Positions 43,770-57,339 of a stretch of DNA of 64,000 nucleotides are shown here, piece after piece. The DNA lies in contig DATENU010000010.1 in NCBI GenBank assembly GCA_035274845.1, forward strand, positions 241,043 through 305,042, read 5' to 3'. The position numbers and the translations under genes were made by a program. A model generated the notes under the pieces. The model was given only the letters and a program-made list of their open reading frames with translations. It was not told the DNA's origin and did not search any database. Within the stretch, counting starts at the first letter, position 1, and each line of letters begins with the position of its first letter. This DNA comes from Chthoniobacterales bacterium (GTDB lineage: Bacteria > Verrucomicrobiota > Verrucomicrobiia > Chthoniobacterales > UBA10450).

Positions 43770-44135
43770 TTAGCCTTGGCGCGCGGCGGCCAATTCCGCT
43801 TCCAGTTTTTGCTGGCGCTCGTTCAGGCTTTGCAAGCGCAGCTGCCAACGATGCAACTGGATGCTGAGCTGATTGATGTAGCTCGTGATCTCGGTCCGTT
43901 GCGACTCGTTTTCCTTCAACTGATGCTGGAGATCGGAAATGCGGACCGCATTCTCGGCCGCGGCCACGATAGTCGCTTTCGGAACGGTGGTCGGCTTGCC
44001 GCATTTCTGGCAGGTCAGGGTCATCCCGGCTGCAGCCGCATCGACGACGTAGGAGGTGGCGCAGTTCGAGCAGGCGAACACGATGTCGCTGCTCGGCGCC
44101 TGGATGGAAGTAGTCGAGCCGCCCGTGGGTTGCAT
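43770..44135 (-). CDS. Zinc-ribbon and coiled-coil protein
   Basis: The product is 121 residues from an ATG at 44135 (MQPTGGSTTSIQAPSSDIVF). Two CxxC pairs, CSNCATSYVVDAAAAG and LTCQKCGKPTTVP, form a zinc ribbon. The rest is a helix (ISDLQHQLKENESQRTEITS to ERQQKLEAELAAARQ), probably a coiled coil. Frame further upstream does not look coding. Function is unknown. Confidence 0.7.
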   Translation of the reverse strand: MQPTGGSTTSIQAPSSDIVFACSNCATSYVVDAAAAGMTLTCQKCGKPTTVPKATIVAAAENAVRISDLQHQLKENESQRTEITSYINQLSIQLHRWQLRLQSLNERQQKLEAELAAARQG

Positions 44136-44311
44136 GGACCGGAGAATTAAGCAGAACACATACCGGAATTTCGGAGAAAGTCTGCGGATTATCCGCTGGT
44201 TTGGGCGACTCGGCCAAGGAAAAGGAGAGGTGTGACACACAGGCACCATCTGCGCTGGATTTCGCGACACGATGTCCCGTTTTACGGACAAACGCCTATT
44301 CGGTCCAATAG

Positions 44312-46375
<2,064 letters not shown>

Positions 46376-46387
46376 CTTTAACAATTT

Positions 46388-46423
46388 GCCGAAAGCCGTT
46401 GGGAACAACTGACGGCTTTCGGC
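46388..46423 (+). terminator. 12-bp hairpin between dnaK and groES
   Basis: GCCGAAAGCCGT and ACGGCTTTCGGC form a perfect stem with a 12-base loop, 13 bases after the dnaK stop and 43 bases before groES. No T-run follows, so it may be an attenuator or processing site rather than a full terminator. Confidence 0.6.
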
Positions 46424-46465
46424 ATTAACCAACCAAAGCAGACAGAAGAAGGAGTAACTAATAAA

Positions 46466-46759
46466 ATGGCAATTAATGTAAGACCTCTCGGAGATCGCGT
46501 GCTTGTGCAGCCGATCGAGGAGAAAGAAACCAAAAAGGGCGGCATCATCATCCCCGATACCGCCAAGGAGAAGCCACAGGAGGGCAACGTCGTCGCTCTC
46601 GGCACCGGCAAAGTGGACGACAACGGCAAGAAGGTCGAGTTCACCGTGAAGAAGGGCGACAAAGTCCTCATCTCCAAATACGGCGGCACCGAGATCAAGG
46701 TGGACGGTGAGTCCTACCTGATCATGCGCGAGGACGACATCCTCGGCATCATTGGTTAA
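46466..46759 (+). CDS. groES: Co-chaperonin GroES
   Basis: The product is 97 residues, starting [20 protein letters not shown]. The mobile loop ([18 protein letters not shown]) that contacts GroEL and the conserved [12 protein letters not shown]...[10 protein letters not shown] end are present. AGAAGGAG lies 12 bases before the ATG. It caps the GroEL ring. Confidence 0.98.
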   Translation: MAINVRPLGDRVLVQPIEEKETKKGGIIIPDTAKEKPQEGNVVALGTGKVDDNGKKVEFTVKKGDKVLISKYGGTEIKVDGESYLIMREDDILGIIG

Positions 46760-46791
46760 TGAATCGGTCGGAAGTTAGGCTTCCAGCCTGA

Positions 46792-48513
<1,722 letters not shown>

Positions 48514-48585
48514 GTCGTCTCGGCCAAAACCCCGAATTCTTTCGGGGCTAAGCCGAACAGTCACCCGCTAACTAAAGCAATCAAC

Positions 48586-48618
48586 AACAGCCGGGCTCGT
48601 AAAGGGCCCGGCTGTTTT
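48586..48618 (+). terminator. Intrinsic terminator after groEL
   Basis: AACAGCCGGGC and GCCCGGCTGTT (48586-48596 with 48606-48616) form an 11-bp stem with a 9-base loop, followed by TTGCTTTG. It is 73 bases after the groEL stop. Confidence 0.8.
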
Positions 48619-48670
48619 GCTTTGCGGGTTGTTGATAGACGGCGGTGCACGGAATTGATAAGCTGCCGAG

Positions 48671-48871
48671 ATGAGTCTCGCCGAAATCAAAACAGCTATT
48701 GAGCAGCTCTCGTTCGAGGAGCGCGCCGCGCTGGCCGCCTGGTTGCATGGTTGGAAGGACGACGAGTGGGACGAGCAGATGAAACGAGACATCGCAGGGG
48801 GCAAACTCGACGATGTCTTGCGTGAAGTGGAAGACGATATCGCCGCCGGGCGCCTCCGTGATATGCCGTGA
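48671..48871 (+). CDS. Antitoxin of a second RelE/ParE-type pair
   Basis: The product is 66 residues: MSLAEIKTAIEQLSFEERAA, then DDEWDEQMKRDIAGGKLDDV. It is a paralogue of 2017-2241, with the shared D-D-IAAGR motif near the C-terminus. The stop TGA overlaps the GTG of the toxin gene (GTGA). Confidence 0.7.
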   Translation: MSLAEIKTAIEQLSFEERAALAAWLHGWKDDEWDEQMKRDIAGGKLDDVLREVEDDIAAGRLRDMP

Positions 48872-49134
48872 AATCCAGAACGCACCGGCGGTTCTGGAAC
48901 GAATTCAACCGTCTGCCGGCGCATGTTCAGTGTCTGGCCCGAGACAAGTTTCAAATCTGGCAGCGGGATCCGTTTCATCCTTCGATGCAGTTCAAGCCGT
49001 TGCGCGCGAACGTATGGTCGGTGCGCGTCGGCGACCATTATCGCGCCCTCGCTCGGCGTGAGGGCGAACTCGTGGTTTGGTTCTGGATTGGCACGGACGA
49101 GGAATACAATAACTTCGTGCGCCAACTGCGTTGA
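48868..49134 (+). CDS. RelE/ParE-type toxin of a second pair
   Basis: The product is 88 residues from a GTG at 48868 inside a GTGA overlap with the antitoxin. It shares FQIWQRDPFHPSMQFKPLRA, VWSVRVGDHYRALARR and VVWFWIGTDEEY with the toxin at 1788-2039. The mode of action is not defined by sequence. Confidence 0.75.
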   Translation: MKSRTHRRFWNEFNRLPAHVQCLARDKFQIWQRDPFHPSMQFKPLRANVWSVRVGDHYRALARREGELVVWFWIGTDEEYNNFVRQLR

Positions 49135-49487
49135 CGGCAGCCGGGATCACAAATCCCGGCTACAACCAGGGATCCATCCCGGGGTTTGGTGAATCGCGGG
49201 ACATGTTACTCCGGGGCTTCGCAGCGCTGTGCTCGGGTGCTGACTGCTGATCCAAGATGGCGAGGCCGGAGGGCCGAAAGGCGCGACGGAATGAAGCCCG
49301 GATTGCAGCTCCAGCGGAAATCCGGATAGCCGTTTTTCCAAAACGTAAACAGCCCCGCGAGGGACGGCGGAACGTGGATAATCGAAGCACGGGTGACCAC
49401 GCGACCATTCTCCGCCACTCCTGCCGGAGTTCGGACCTTGGCGTCCGGTGCCTTGACCGTAATTTCCGGCAATATTAATGTCGCGGC
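49135..49487. other. Spacer with a CCGGGAT palindrome, no recognised gene
   Basis: GCAGCCGGGATCACAAATCC CGGCTAC at about 49137-49163 is a small imperfect palindrome, similar to CCGGGATCTGCGGTCCCGG near 8862-8880. The rest shows no convincing frame. A minus-strand frame at 49206-49739 runs across this region and the neighbouring gene but looks like a shadow. Confidence 0.5.
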
Positions 49488-49700
49488 ATGGACGTTTCCC
49501 TCATGCAAGAGCTGATTGGCAAGAACAAGCCGTTTCGCGTAGAGACGGCGTCGGGGCGAGTTTTCGAGGTTCCACATCGTGATTTCGTGAGCTTCTCGCC
49601 GCGCAAGACGTCGCTGATTATTTCGTTCGAAGAAGATGGAACGGAGCACTTCGCGATCGTGCCGCTTTTGACGGTTACGGCCGCGATGGCGGCAGCGTAA
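49488..49700 (+). CDS. Small conserved-looking protein of unknown function
   Basis: The product is 70 residues: MDVSLMQELIGKNKPFRVET, then ASGRVFEVPHRDFVSFSP and TEHFAIVPLLTVTAAMAA. The alternating hydrophobic pattern predicts a small beta barrel or SH3-like sheet. The HRDFVSFSPRKTSLIISF segment looks like a conserved core of a family known only as hypothetical. No function can be assigned. Confidence 0.6.
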   Translation: MDVSLMQELIGKNKPFRVETASGRVFEVPHRDFVSFSPRKTSLIISFEEDGTEHFAIVPLLTVTAAMAAA

Positions 49701-49846
49701 CATTTTCCTGCCGGGGTGGGGAGCCCGGTGGCCGATCATTTCCCGGCGCTTCGCTTCGCTGCGCTCCGGGCCTTATTCCATCGTGCTCCGGCACTGACGT
49801 TCGCAGCCACAGATAATTTGTAAGCTCCTTGTTCCTGCTTTCTGAT

Positions 49847-50731
49847 TCAATTCGAGCCCGGGCACGGCTCGGTTTCATGGAGGCGTCCGTAGTCGACGGT
49901 GAGACGGCCGCCTTCCCATTCGGAGTAAACGTCAACGAAACGTTCCCCGAAACGCACGTCTTCCGGAGCATAATCCTGAGCACTTTGCACGGATGCAGCC
50001 ATGACCAGCTCAAGCGAAAGAGTCGATGCGACAAAGAAAGCATCTTCCTTCTCCAGACGTTCGGCTGTCACCCCGTAAAGAGGGCTTTTTTCGTCAATCG
50101 TGTGCCGGATGATCAAGGCAGCCGGAAAAGTAACCATGCGACTCGGATAAACCTCCAGGTCGTAGAAACGCCGGATGTCTTCCCCCTCAAGGACCCGCTC
50201 GTCGCGCGAATAAACGATCCGAAACTCCGCTTCGGCCATGCTGGTGTGGCGCAGATTAGCGACGCGAAACATCAGGCTGAGCCGGCCATCATGCGGAGCG
50301 ATAAGAAGGCAGTTGCTGAAAACGATGCGGGCCGTGGGCCGGGCAAAGCGGACAAAAATAAGACCAGTGATGACCGCGAGCCAGATCATGCCGAGGAAGA
50401 TTTCAATCGTGACAATAATGTGGCCGTAAACCGTGGTGGGATAGTTGTGGCCGTAACCGACGGTCGCCAGGGTTTCGACGCTGAAGAAAAAGGCCAGGGG
50501 GAATGAGCCGGGCTCCAGATCGGCGATGCAGCCCGGTTGCAACACGTAAAGGGCGGCGAAAAGAAGGTTGATGACGACGTAGCTGCCGCCGAGGAAAAGG
50601 GCGAACCGCGGCCAGCTCAGGGACAAGACCCAGTGATAGCTATCGCGCCAGCCGCCGACGGCGGCGTTGATTTTGAGGAACTCGGTGCGTCCGGCGCGGG
50701 TGGCGATGGGACGCTGAGGCCGGTGTTTCAT
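49847..50731 (-). CDS. Inward-rectifier-type potassium channel (KirBac-like)
   Basis: The product is 294 residues. Two transmembrane helices (WPRFALFLGGSYVVINLLFA and HIIVTIEIFLGMIWLAVITG) flank a pore helix and the selectivity filter T90-V-G-Y-G94 (ETLATVGYGHNYP). The C-terminal half is the cytoplasmic Ig-like Kir domain (ARIVFSNCLLIAPHDGRLSL, then MFRVANLRHTSMAEAEFRIV). The length and layout fit bacterial Kir channels. No regulatory partner is adjacent. Confidence 0.92.
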   Translation of the reverse strand: MKHRPQRPIATRAGRTEFLKINAAVGGWRDSYHWVLSLSWPRFALFLGGSYVVINLLFAALYVLQPGCIADLEPGSFPLAFFFSVETLATVGYGHNYPTTVYGHIIVTIEIFLGMIWLAVITGLIFVRFARPTARIVFSNCLLIAPHDGRLSLMFRVANLRHTSMAEAEFRIVYSRDERVLEGEDIRRFYDLEVYPSRMVTFPAALIIRHTIDEKSPLYGVTAERLEKEDAFFVASTLSLELVMAASVQSAQDYAPEDVRFGERFVDVYSEWEGGRLTVDYGRLHETEPCPGSN

Positions 50732-50816
50732 TTCTCAATTCTCACCTGGAAGGCCGAGCTCGGCGAGACTTCACACCCGGCGTCGCTGAGCTTCGCCCTC
50801 CAGTTCGGCGAATCGT

Positions 50817-51281
50817 TCACGCTTTGCCGCCCAAGGTGACGTGATCGTCGAGATCGACCAGCTCGAACCAGGTCTTAACGTCTTCGCGCTCCTTCGAAAA
50901 CTTGGCGACGTATTCGGTGAAATAATGGAGCGTCTCGACATCACCGCTCGGACCGCGCCGGGCCATGAAGCTGCTCCACGTGTCGATCTCCCATTCAGCG
51001 CGTTTGTGTTTCGCGTTCGCGCCGATCCACTCAAGGATCTCGCCATCGCCCTTGCCGGCGGCGAGCTGTTCCTTCAAGGCGCCAAAGTCCAGCCCGAGAA
51101 AATCCTTCAAATGCTGATCGACCGGCGCGTCGTACGTGTATTCGCCGTTGGTGCCGGCGATCGTGGCCCGGCCTTTATCGAGAAGGCGGGCCAGGGTGAC
51201 GTAACCGCCGAGCCGGCAGTGCGGGCTGCGCGGCGGGCGCTGGGTGAGATCGGGCGCGGAGATTTTCGGTGAGTCGGACAT
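50817..51281 (-). CDS. DUF5069-family protein, copy 1
   Basis: The product is 154 residues. The core PDLTQRPPRSPHCRLGGYVT, ARLLDKGRATIAGTNGEYTY and GDGEILEWIG matches the DUF5069 family. A second member is at 59399-59824 (TYPKSPKEMTAGLMYFPRML). The two share the LxRMLDK-like helix and a (G/S)D(G/E)EILEW motif. Function is unknown; no signal peptide was seen. Confidence 0.8.
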   Translation of the reverse strand: MSDSPKISAPDLTQRPPRSPHCRLGGYVTLARLLDKGRATIAGTNGEYTYDAPVDQHLKDFLGLDFGALKEQLAAGKGDGEILEWIGANAKHKRAEWEIDTWSSFMARRGPSGDVETLHYFTEYVAKFSKEREDVKTWFELVDLDDHVTLGGKA

Positions 51282-51367
51282 GGCAGATTCGGGTTGGTTT
51301 TGGCCCGATTATGGGCCGGCTTCCCCGGAGAATAAAGATTTTGCTTCTGTTTCCCGGCCCTGTCTGA

Positions 51368-52747
<1,380 letters not shown>

Positions 52748-52763
52748 GCGACAGCCTGACGCC

Positions 52764-52827
52764 GGTGGATCGAGAGCTCCGCGCTCGATCTTTCGCTAAC
52801 ATCGCGCGACGTAGCGCGCGATCCACC
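52764..52827. repeat. Cruciform-like inverted repeat between convergent genes
   Basis: GGTGGATCG (52764-52772) pairs with CGATCCACC (52819-52827), and the interior holds two further stems (GATCGAG/CTCGATC and TCGCGCG/CGCGCGA). It lies 17 bases after gdhA and just before the convergent gene at 52830. It may work as a bidirectional terminator. Confidence 0.6.
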
Positions 52828-52829
52828 CT

Positions 52830-54581
52830 CTAATGAACAAGGGCTTTGGCGGCGGCTATCCTGCGACGATCGGGAAAGACGCGTTCGCATTGATCCAGAG
52901 TTTTTAGCGCTTCTTCCTTCTTCCCCTGGGACGTCTGCGCTTGAGCCAGCTTGTAGAAAGCCGTCCGCAAATAGGGCATCTCTTCGAGGGCACGTTTCAG
53001 GGCCAGCTCAGCGACGTCATAACGGCGGCGCTCGAGGTTCTGGGTCCCGATGGTGAGCTGCCGGTAGGGAGAATCCGGAGTCGGCTTCAACGGCTCCGGC
53101 GGCGCCTGGTCGGTCCGCACCAGCAACACCGAAACGAAATCGTCGAACAATACCTTCCACTTGCCGGACTCAACCAGACCCGCCATGGGCGCGCCCTGGG
53201 AGGTTCTCGGCCAGAGAATGTACTGGGCCTTCGAGCTTTCAATAATCTCCCTCCAACCCAGCTCGAATCTCTGGACGGTCAGGTATCGTCGAAACGTCTC
53301 CGAATCGTAAACGGTGTCCGCGCGGCCATCGATAAAGACCTTCATCTGCCCATTCGTTCTCAGGTGAAGGTAACCGCCCCAGTTGTAATAGGAGAAGACG
53401 TTCCCGGAGAGGTGATTAATCTGGATATAGTTGCAGGTCTCGACCGGGAAATCGTCCTCCGCAGTCAGATAATGAAAGGCATAAGGAGCGAGCGGGTAGG
53501 GATAGAGCCAAAACAAGCCTAGACCGGCGGCGAGAGCCGGGGCGATTAGACTCGGAATCCTTTTCATCACGGGAGCAAGCAGGACCGCCAGGGCGGGCCC
53601 GGTGATCAGGCTTTGGGAAAGGGCAAACAAAACGATAAAACGCCGGCTGGTGAGCGACATCGCCAGCGTGAGGAGCACCAGGCCCAGCGCCGCCCAGTTA
53701 AGGCCTTCTTTCCCGCGCCAGCGGCGAAACAAAAGGAACAGAGTGGCCATGGCGAAGATGGCGATCGCGTAACGGTAAAGGGGGGAATGAGTCCCCACGT
53801 CGACGAACGGAGGTCTCCACTCATCGAGCTGCTTGAAAGCCGAGGAGCGATCAAAAGCATACTTAAGCGGATATGCGAACGCCTTGAGCCCGCTCGGATT
53901 CAAAAGAGAGAGAAGAGCGGAAGAAACCCAGATCAGAGACGCCCGGATCCGATCAGGCTTCGGGCCGGAAACGATGGCCGGGGAAAGAAGAATCGCCAGG
54001 GCCATCAGGCCAAAGAAAAAGCCGCCGTGCAGATTTGCCCAGAGAAGGAAAAGCAGGGGCAAATACCAGGAAGGCGTCTTCTTTGGCAAAAGGAGGCAGA
54101 GGAGCAGGACGTAAAGAAGGTTGGTAACCAGATGCGGCCGAAGATCGAGAAAAGGTACCGCGACCGCTGCCCCCAGAAGGATGCTGAGATAGCTGGAGAG
54201 AGGTTCGCCGCTCAGTCGCCACACGACCCGAAACAGGAGCAGCAGGGTTGCGACTAAAAGGACCCATTTAACATAGGCAAGAGAATACTGGCCGAAGAGC
54301 TTTGCCACGGTTCCGAACAGCAAATCGGTAAGCCACTCATGCTGCAGCCACGGCTTCCCCGCCCGCGTGAAGGACCAAAGATCAACCAGGGGCAGCGACT
54401 TGTGCTCGAGAATCCAGCGCCCGATCGCCAGGTGAAACCACAAGTCGGACCCCCGCATCATGGTGAAGCCGAACGACAGGAACGAGGGAATGATGGCCAG
54501 GTACCAGACCGCTGGAGGAAAGCCGCTGCTCGCCGCTGGTTTGGCCTCGGCTTCCAAGGCAGTTGAGTCGCCGTTGTTCAT
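52830..54581 (-). CDS. Polytopic membrane protein with C-terminal TPR segment
   Basis: The product is 583 residues. About ten transmembrane helices (for example VLLVATLLLLFRVVWRL, LGLVLLTLAMSLTSR) make a GT-C-like or O-antigen-polymerase-like core, with an early SDLWFHLAIGRWILEH motif. A soluble domain around 390-500 (INHLSGNVFSYYNWGGYLHL, GRADTVYDSETF) is followed by TPR-like helices (AELALKRALEEMPYLRTAFY, KLAQAQTSQGKKEEALKTLD). The family is common in soil Verrucomicrobiota but is uncharacterised. A role in glycan or lipid-linked sugar transfer is only a guess. Confidence 0.75.
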   Translation of the reverse strand: MNNGDSTALEAEAKPAASSGFPPAVWYLAIIPSFLSFGFTMMRGSDLWFHLAIGRWILEHKSLPLVDLWSFTRAGKPWLQHEWLTDLLFGTVAKLFGQYSLAYVKWVLLVATLLLLFRVVWRLSGEPLSSYLSILLGAAVAVPFLDLRPHLVTNLLYVLLLCLLLPKKTPSWYLPLLFLLWANLHGGFFFGLMALAILLSPAIVSGPKPDRIRASLIWVSSALLSLLNPSGLKAFAYPLKYAFDRSSAFKQLDEWRPPFVDVGTHSPLYRYAIAIFAMATLFLLFRRWRGKEGLNWAALGLVLLTLAMSLTSRRFIVLFALSQSLITGPALAVLLAPVMKRIPSLIAPALAAGLGLFWLYPYPLAPYAFHYLTAEDDFPVETCNYIQINHLSGNVFSYYNWGGYLHLRTNGQMKVFIDGRADTVYDSETFRRYLTVQRFELGWREIIESSKAQYILWPRTSQGAPMAGLVESGKWKVLFDDFVSVLLVRTDQAPPEPLKPTPDSPYRQLTIGTQNLERRRYDVAELALKRALEEMPYLRTAFYKLAQAQTSQGKKEEALKTLDQCERVFPDRRRIAAAKALVH

Positions 54582-54622
54582 TGCACCTTGCCTGACCGCA
54601 AACTTCCAGAGGTCCGGAACGT

Positions 54623-55729
54623 CTAGCCGTCGGCGGAACTAAAACGCAATGCCCGGTGCAGGCGCTTCGGCAGTTGAGGCAGATTCCGGCGTTCGATCAG
54701 GAAAGTGATCACGCCGGCCAGCTCCTTGTAGACGTAGTTTTTGTTCACGGCCCCTTGCAGGTATTGCTCGCCGCTGCTGCCGCCAGTTCCGATTCTTGTT
54801 CCAATCATCCGGCGCACCATTTGCAAATGCCGGTAGCGGAAATTCCCCAGCTGTTCGTCAATCTCGATCAAGCTATTGAGCAGCGCGAAGGGCAGCCGGA
54901 AAAGAGGTTCGTCGCGGTAGAGCATGATGAAGAGAGCCGCTCGCAGCGCCGCCGGCGAAAAATCGCCCGCGCCAGACTTGAAGAACGTCTCGTCGAACTT
55001 GCCGAGGAGGTCTGTCTTTTCATCGCGATCCGACAGGCTCGCGTCGTAAAGTTTTCGGTAGCTGCTCCAGAACTTTTCCCCGCCGGTCCCATCTCCTTCG
55101 CCGGCCTGGCCCTCCCATCCAATCCAGAAGGTCTCGCCGAAAAAGGGCATCCGGACCAGCCACTGCTCGACCAGCTTCAGGAGCGAGGTTGTCTTCTCCG
55201 CGTCGGTAATGACCGCGAGATCAGCCTCCGAGAAACCGCCCACCTCGGTATGCTTGTAATATTCGGGCCGGAAACGGTTCTCCATCCGCAAGCCCAGGGT
55301 GGCCTCGATCTGACGGAACTGCGTGCTTTGGAATCCAGAGGCGCCCTCGAGGCTGGAGCGGAAGTCGAGGAAATCGAGCGGCGTCATGGTTTCCAGGACG
55401 TCCACCTGATGATTTAGGACCTTCCAAATTTCCACGATCCGTTTCAGGCGATGAACCACCACGGTCATGTCCGGGCTATCGTCGTCGGCGGAAGGTTGCT
55501 GCAACACTTCGCAACAGGCATTCAGCTCGTGGAGGATTTGTTTGAACCAAAGCTCGTAGGTTTGGTGGACGATGATGAAAAGCATTTCATCGTGCGCGTG
55601 AAGTTTGCCTTCCACGAAGCTGACCGGCTCCTGCAAGCCCAGCAGTCGGTCCACGGCGAGATAACTCCCGTAGTAGGCGGGCTCCGAACCGCTTTTGAAT
55701 GGGCACTCCATCGCCGAAGTGTCGCGCAT
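54623..55729 (-). CDS. kynA: Tryptophan 2,3-dioxygenase
   Basis: The product is 368 residues from an ATG at 55729 (MRDTSAMECPFKSGSEPAYY). A TTG 18 bases further up is possible. The family motifs are HDEMLFIIVHQTYELWFKQI with the conserved active-site histidine, and FRYRHLQMVRRMIGTRIGTG followed by GSSGEQYL, which holds the haem-ligand histidine. It opens the indole ring of L-tryptophan to N-formylkynurenine. No other kynurenine-pathway gene is nearby. A mobile element begins 34 bases upstream, so its promoter has been changed. Confidence 0.93.
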   Translation of the reverse strand: MRDTSAMECPFKSGSEPAYYGSYLAVDRLLGLQEPVSFVEGKLHAHDEMLFIIVHQTYELWFKQILHELNACCEVLQQPSADDDSPDMTVVVHRLKRIVEIWKVLNHQVDVLETMTPLDFLDFRSSLEGASGFQSTQFRQIEATLGLRMENRFRPEYYKHTEVGGFSEADLAVITDAEKTTSLLKLVEQWLVRMPFFGETFWIGWEGQAGEGDGTGGEKFWSSYRKLYDASLSDRDEKTDLLGKFDETFFKSGAGDFSPAALRAALFIMLYRDEPLFRLPFALLNSLIEIDEQLGNFRYRHLQMVRRMIGTRIGTGGSSGEQYLQGAVNKNYVYKELAGVITFLIERRNLPQLPKRLHRALRFSSADG

Positions 55730-55754
55730 CGCCTCAGTCAAAGTCAATGGCCCG

Positions 55755-55762
55755 GGGACCAG
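55755..55762 (+). repeat. Target-site duplication, left copy (GGGACCAG)
   Basis: GGGACCAG directly precedes the left terminal inverted repeat. The identical octamer follows the right end at 59340-59347. An 8-bp duplication fits IS1595-type transposition. Confidence 0.9.
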
Positions 55763-55779
55763 GGTAGTGTCCTAATTTG
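55763..55779 (+). repeat. Left terminal inverted repeat
   Basis: GGTAGTGTCCTAATTTG; the perfect inverse of 59323-59339. Confidence 0.92.
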
Positions 55780-55946
55780 AAATCGCTGGCGCTCATTTGC
55801 TCTTGCCTTCTAGTAATTCCAGCCTCGCCTCAAGCGGTCGCGTCGCCTTGAATACGCAAATGCAGATTACCCTAGAAGTGCTGTTTTCTCCGAGGCTCAA
55901 GGCCCTGCTTGAAGAAGATAAGCCGAATGGAGTTGAGCTTACCATT

Positions 55947-56219
55947 TTACCCGTCCGTATGCAGCGTGATTTCGATTTCACGCCGGTTGCCACCGTCGTA
56001 GTGGGTTTCGCGTCGAATGTAGCTGCGGGTCTTTTTGTTCACTGGCTTCTTAAGAAAATTCCAGAGAAGGCCCGAAAGAAAATAACCATACGTAATCGAG
56101 AAACCGTATGGGATGAGGGCGAGCTTACCCGCATTATTGAAGAGGAAATACAGATAGAGATTGACGGCGATTCCAGCGACGAAAAGAAGCCCCCACACGA
56201 TTAGCCTTCTGGTTGTCAC
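55947..56219 (-). CDS. Small two-helix membrane protein in the mobile element
   Basis: The product is 90 residues from a GTG at 56219 that overlaps the upstream stop (GTGA), with GGAG about 9 bases upstream. Two transmembrane helices (LIVWGLLFVAGIAVNLYLYF and ITYGYFLSGLLWNFL) have positive residues on the cytoplasmic side (TTRR at the start, KKPVNKKTRSYIRR after). A plus-strand frame in the same bases (55860-56204) is an in-phase mirror of it. The minus reading is favoured by coupling and by its higher GC at third positions. Function is unknown. Confidence 0.5.
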   Translation of the reverse strand: MTTRRLIVWGLLFVAGIAVNLYLYFLFNNAGKLALIPYGFSITYGYFLSGLLWNFLKKPVNKKTRSYIRRETHYDGGNRREIEITLHTDG

Positions 56220-56485
56220 TTCTTGTTCTCCGAAACGAGCCAAGCCCGAACAGCCGCGATAGGCGAATCAACGGGCGGATTGCCTAAAACGGCGACGTAT
56301 TCCGTTTCCGTCTTGCCCTCAACCGCCCATCCGTAGGCGCGCTCTGGCGGTGGGCTGGCGACGCTGAAAACCTCAACCGTTCCGTTCCATACGGTTTCCC
56401 CGCGAAACGTCTCTACGACCGGCACGGATTCAAGATGCTCAACCGCGCTGCCCGTTGCGCGCTCTACGGCAAGCTGTGCGCTCAC
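56216..56485 (-). CDS. Small protein translationally coupled to the transposase
   Basis: The product is 89 residues from a GTG at 56485, which overlaps the transposase stop (GTGA) and has GGAG nearby. The sequence VSAQLAVERATGSAVEHLES, then VWNGTVEVFSVASPPPERAY and AYGWAVEGKTETEYVAV looks like a beta-rich domain. No family was recognised. It is either an accessory transposition factor or a cargo gene. Confidence 0.6.
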   Translation of the reverse strand: MSAQLAVERATGSAVEHLESVPVVETFRGETVWNGTVEVFSVASPPPERAYGWAVEGKTETEYVAVLGNPPVDSPIAAVRAWLVSENKK

Positions 56486-57309
56486 AAAGCGGACTCCATT
56501 AGTTCCGGCACCGTCCAAATATGATCGGTCACGCCACCGGCCATTGCGGGCGTCATGCGGAGCGTCTTATGGACGCGAACGAAGTTGTAATATCCGAAAT
56601 GGAGCGAGACGGCAGCGCGGAAGTTCTCGCGCTTCTTGCTGAATCCGTTCGTCAAACGAGTCAGACGGCGCATGTGCATCCGCATCGTCAAATTCTGCCG
56701 CTCAACGTAGCTGGTCGAAATCAGGCTTTCGTCTGGATTACCCGCAACGATTACCTTGCGAGCATCAATCAACTTAGCGGGGCTGTATCGGCGCTGTTCT
56801 GAGATTTCAACGGCACCGTATATTTTAACCAATTGGCCGTAGTCGGCATTCGCGCCAAACCCCCGCTCAACTGCGTCCGCATATGCGGCCATCGCATCGC
56901 TAGAAATCTGCGGGCGAGCATTCAACCGCGACGCCAAATCCTCAACAAACGTGTCGGCATGGTAGCCGTCGCGCTGCCCGACCAGATAGGCAGGAACCAT
57001 GCGGGATTCCACGTCGATTGCCACGAATGTCCACACATCGCCAAAGCCCTTGGCGCGATCTTCGGGCGTCGCGTGCCTCTGCTTCATTCCGACGAATCCC
57101 CAAATTTCGTCCATCTGGATTAGGCGGCATTCCAGATTCCGCATCCGCGAATCCATGATCGCAGCGCAGCCGTTTCCGATGCGAACGCCAAGACGCATGA
57201 TTGTGTCGCGGTGAATGCCCGTCATGCGCTCGATTGAGCGGATGCTGTTCCCCTCGGCAAGTGCGCTGATTACTGCTGTCTGCTTTTCGGTTGAGAGATT
57301 GTTTGCCAT
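56482..57309 (-). CDS. DDE transposase (IS1/IS1595-like)
   Basis: The product is 275 residues, apparently intact. The N-terminus holds a helix-turn-helix (SIRSIERMTGIHRDTIMRLG). The catalytic triad is D67 (IQMDEIWGFV), D138 (SSDAMAAYADAV) and E203 (YVERQNLTMRM). The end, HFGYYNFVRVHKTLRMTPAM, is typical of IS1-type transposases. It cuts and joins the 17-bp terminal repeats. It starts 65 bases from the divergent ribbon-helix-helix gene, with an inverted repeat between them. Confidence 0.9.
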   Translation of the reverse strand: MANNLSTEKQTAVISALAEGNSIRSIERMTGIHRDTIMRLGVRIGNGCAAIMDSRMRNLECRLIQMDEIWGFVGMKQRHATPEDRAKGFGDVWTFVAIDVESRMVPAYLVGQRDGYHADTFVEDLASRLNARPQISSDAMAAYADAVERGFGANADYGQLVKIYGAVEISEQRRYSPAKLIDARKVIVAGNPDESLISTSYVERQNLTMRMHMRRLTRLTNGFSKKRENFRAAVSLHFGYYNFVRVHKTLRMTPAMAGGVTDHIWTVPELMESAL

Positions 57310-57339
57310 ATCCAGTCCTTATTTTTAACTGGACTTATT

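Noticed and set aside
55860..56204. Plus-strand 114-codon frame (MQITLEVLFSPRLKALL...) opposite the small membrane protein
   Set aside because: It is the in-phase antisense of 55947-56219, has no ribosome-binding site and lower GC at third positions (about half). The minus reading has GTGA coupling and a good topology. It remains a possible alternative because its sequence also looks protein-like.
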